Assembly: GCA_934633985.1 (NCBI GenBank)
Contig: CAKTYU010000012.1
Location: forward strand, 1-39,742
DNA: 39,742 nucleotides
Direction: 5' to 3'
From: an uncultured Clostridia bacterium
GTDB taxonomy: Bacteria; Bacillota; Clostridia; Christensenellales; CAG-138
The position numbers were made by a program, and so were the translations under genes. The notes beneath the pieces were generated by a model. The model ran no database searches and was not told where the DNA came from. It saw nothing but the letters and a program-made list of their open reading frames with translations. This document shows, one piece after another, positions 38,363 through 39,742 of the stretch (positions are counted from its first letter, which is position 1; every line of letters starts with the position of its first letter).

Positions 38363-39322
38363 ATGAAGCGAATTGCCGTATTAGCCGCCGCGCTGGCTGT
38401 GCTGCTCTGTGCCGGCTGCCAGCAGCAGACGGTGGATAATCCTCAAAACGAGCCCCCGGAGAGAGTGGAGGCCACCCCCTCCCCAACCCCCGCGGTTACC
38501 CCCACCCCCGTTCCGGAGGAGACGGAGGAGCCGTATCTGTTCCCCTATGAAGCCAAGCTCATGGAGGCCAGGGAAATGAACAACGATGTGGTGGGCTATA
38601 TATGCATACCCGGCACAAATATAGATTATCCCATACTGTACGGCAGGGACTGGTTCTATGCCAACCACGACATCAACATGGAAAAGAACAGCGTTGGCGC
38701 GGTTTATTCTCACCTTAACCTGGCCTCTTACCAGTTCTTCGGGACCGAGCAGAACCTGGTCATAGCGGCGGCCAACGCCCGCACCAGCCGGACGCTTTTC
38801 CATGAGCTGCACCACATACAGGAGGTGAACCTGGGCAAGACCCATTGCGCCTATAAGCAGTGCAATGCGGAGCTTGACCCTGCCGTCCTGCCGGATTTCA
38901 GCAAGCCGGAGGGGCGCACATGGGATATCGCGATATGCGGCATAGAGGCCCAGTGGGAGATATGGGCCATGTACGAGGCCGGCGGCGACAAGGACAGGGT
39001 TAATTACAACACCTGGTACCCAAAGACCAACAAAAAGACCGGCGAGATGGAGTTTGTGCCCGCCGATGAGGAGGACGTCCGGAAGTGGATCGACACCCAG
39101 CTTAAAAACAGCCAGTATGATTTCGGCGTGGAGGTGACCACGGAGGATCAGTTCCTTACAATATACACCTCCGGCGACGAGCACGACCCCTCGGAGGATT
39201 CCTCCCGCCTGTACTTCTTCCTGAAGCAGGTCAACCCGCCCTCGGAGAAGTTTAAAAAGGGCGGCTGCGACGCGGAGATACCCGTGCCGGAGGCCGAGGC
39301 CACCGCTGTGCCGGCGGAATAG
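38363..39322 (+). CDS. Lipoprotein sortase paralogue lacking catalytic His and Cys
   Basis: A 319-residue intact frame clearly paralogous to the preceding gene: the same lipobox (CAGC, C19), Thr/Pro tether, DVVGYICIPGTNIDYPI, FHELHHIQEVNLGK with CAYKQC, PEGRTWDIA and QFLTIYT. The catalytic His is replaced (VIAAANAR, A137 where the neighbour has H138) and the catalytic Cys by Ser270 (TIYTSGDE). The Arg (R282, SSRLYFFL) remains. It cannot perform normal sortase chemistry. The frame is open, with a normal signal and no stops, so it is unlikely to be mere debris. It could bind substrates, scaffold the active enzyme or regulate it; that is inference. GAGAGG lies upstream of the ATG. Confidence 0.85.
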   Translation: MKRIAVLAAALAVLLCAGCQQQTVDNPQNEPPERVEATPSPTPAVTPTPVPEETEEPYLFPYEAKLMEAREMNNDVVGYICIPGTNIDYPILYGRDWFYANHDINMEKNSVGAVYSHLNLASYQFFGTEQNLVIAAANARTSRTLFHELHHIQEVNLGKTHCAYKQCNAELDPAVLPDFSKPEGRTWDIAICGIEAQWEIWAMYEAGGDKDRVNYNTWYPKTNKKTGEMEFVPADEEDVRKWIDTQLKNSQYDFGVEVTTEDQFLTIYTSGDEHDPSEDSSRLYFFLKQVNPPSEKFKKGGCDAEIPVPEAEATAVPAE

Positions 39323-39341
39323 ATCAAATGCATACACCCAT

Positions 39342-39370
39342 GGGACGCGGGCTATCCGCGTCCCTTTTGT
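39342..39370 (+). terminator. Terminator of the second sortase gene
   Basis: GGGACGCGG/CCGCGTCCC with a GCTAT loop, then TTTTGTT. Confidence 0.92.
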
Positions 39371-39538
39371 TATGGGCGGATAGGGGGCAAAATGCGTCTC
39401 AAAATCATATATTAAATGGATTGATATGAATTTGAGAGAAAAACAGAGCATTTATAAAATTTAGATAGATAATGGTGATTTTTTTGGTTAAATAGGCTGA
39501 ATATAATTTATAATCGCCTAAAACTGCGAAAACAAAAA

Positions 39539-39567
39539 TTGTGTCGGGCGGCGTTTTTTGCTAAACT
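39539..39567 (+). promoter_or_regulatory. Candidate rRNA operon promoter
   Basis: TTGTGT (39539-39544), 17-base spacer, TAAACT (39562-39567), ahead of a leader-like sequence. Two TATAAT hexamers lie further upstream (39502-39507, 39509-39514) without a good -35. Confidence 0.4.
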
Positions 39568-39597
39568 ATTACACGTTCCGAGCAAAATCGGCACACG

Positions 39598-39742
39598 CAC
39601 CTTGAAAACTATATAGTGCAAGAGACGAAGAAACGCGATTTTTTTGAAAGCGACCGAGCGATATAAGATATCGCGAGGTCAAGAGATGAGAGATCATCGA
39701 GGCCAGAATAAGTAAGACAAATGAGGTCACGGAAGTGACATC
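39598..39742 (+). other. Probable rRNA operon leader with boxA-like sequence
   Basis: CACCTTGAAAACTATATAG resembles the boxA/antitermination region seen before 16S and 23S genes in Firmicutes. Three hairpins follow: GCGATAT/ATATCGC (39658-39674), GATGA/TCATC (39685-39698) and GTCAC/GTGAC with a GGAA loop (39726-39739). No 16S or 23S body begins before the window ends. It could also be an intergenic spacer of an rRNA operon, but no 16S 3' end lies to the left. Confidence 0.5.

Noticed and set aside
38363..39322. The second sortase as a simple pseudogene
   Set aside because: The frame is full length with intact lipobox, tether and conserved blocks; only the catalytic residues are replaced.

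Overview
The window looks like a chromosomal segment of a spore-forming, anaerobic, amino-acid-fermenting Gram-positive bacterium of the class Clostridia. SpoIID, CwlD and SigH point to sporulation, and D-proline reductase with proline racemase points to Stickland fermentation. Flotillin FloA, Mini-RNase III and sortases with PKTGD-type cell-wall motifs point to Firmicutes. The DNA is GC-rich by eye, yet many genes use ATA for isoleucine. I cannot name a genus.

Layout. (1) 1-1.4 kb: the 3' end of tuf, then a BglII/BstYI-like restriction endonuclease with an MT-A70 adenine methyltransferase. (2) 1.6-4.4 kb: a minus-strand operon cwlD-mrnC-rlmB-sigH. (3) 4.8-9.2 kb: a YcxB-like membrane protein, a TauE/SafE transporter, a GT-C type glycosyltransferase and spoIID. 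(4) 9.3-13.7 kb: a membrane-organisation cluster (acidic membrane protein, NfeD, zinc-ribbon protein, FloA, His-rich protein) and a CNNM/CBS transporter. (5) 13.9-25.6 kb: a proline-selenium island with prdC, prdA, a small conserved prd protein, selenoprotein prdB (in-frame UGA plus bSECIS hairpin), tRNA-Sec, proline racemase, selB and selA. A PLP lyase and a heptad-repeat protein lie inside it. (6) 25.9-31.5 kb: metG, a secreted SH3-repeat protein, a membrane-anchored sortase, an SGNH hydrolase and tRNA-Ser(GGA). (7) 31.5-35.3 kb: an accessory zone with two extra copies of the tRNA-Ser 3' end, a large secreted protein, fragments of hpt and of an amino-acid ABC transporter, and a DUF1847-type protein. 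(8) 35.4-39.3 kb: a thioester-domain surface protein with a sorting signal, then two lipoprotein class-B-like sortases, the second lacking both the catalytic His and Cys. (9) 39.4-39.7 kb: what appears to be an rRNA-operon leader; no rRNA body is reached.

How the genes fit together. Proline racemase supplies D-proline to the PrdA/PrdB reductase, and PrdC brings electrons. PrdB needs selenocysteine, and the window encodes the tRNA (selC), its selenylation enzyme (SelA) and the dedicated elongation factor (SelB). The selenophosphate synthetase SelD is not in view. The last 10 kb is a cell-surface region combining wall-anchored proteins with the enzymes that might anchor them.

The strongest oddities are the paired active/inactive lipoprotein sortases, the compact proline-selenium locus with a Cys-only PrdC and a sigma-54-like prdA promoter, and the tRNA-Ser 3'-end duplications next to eroded genes. 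All calls come from reading the sequence; no database search was run.
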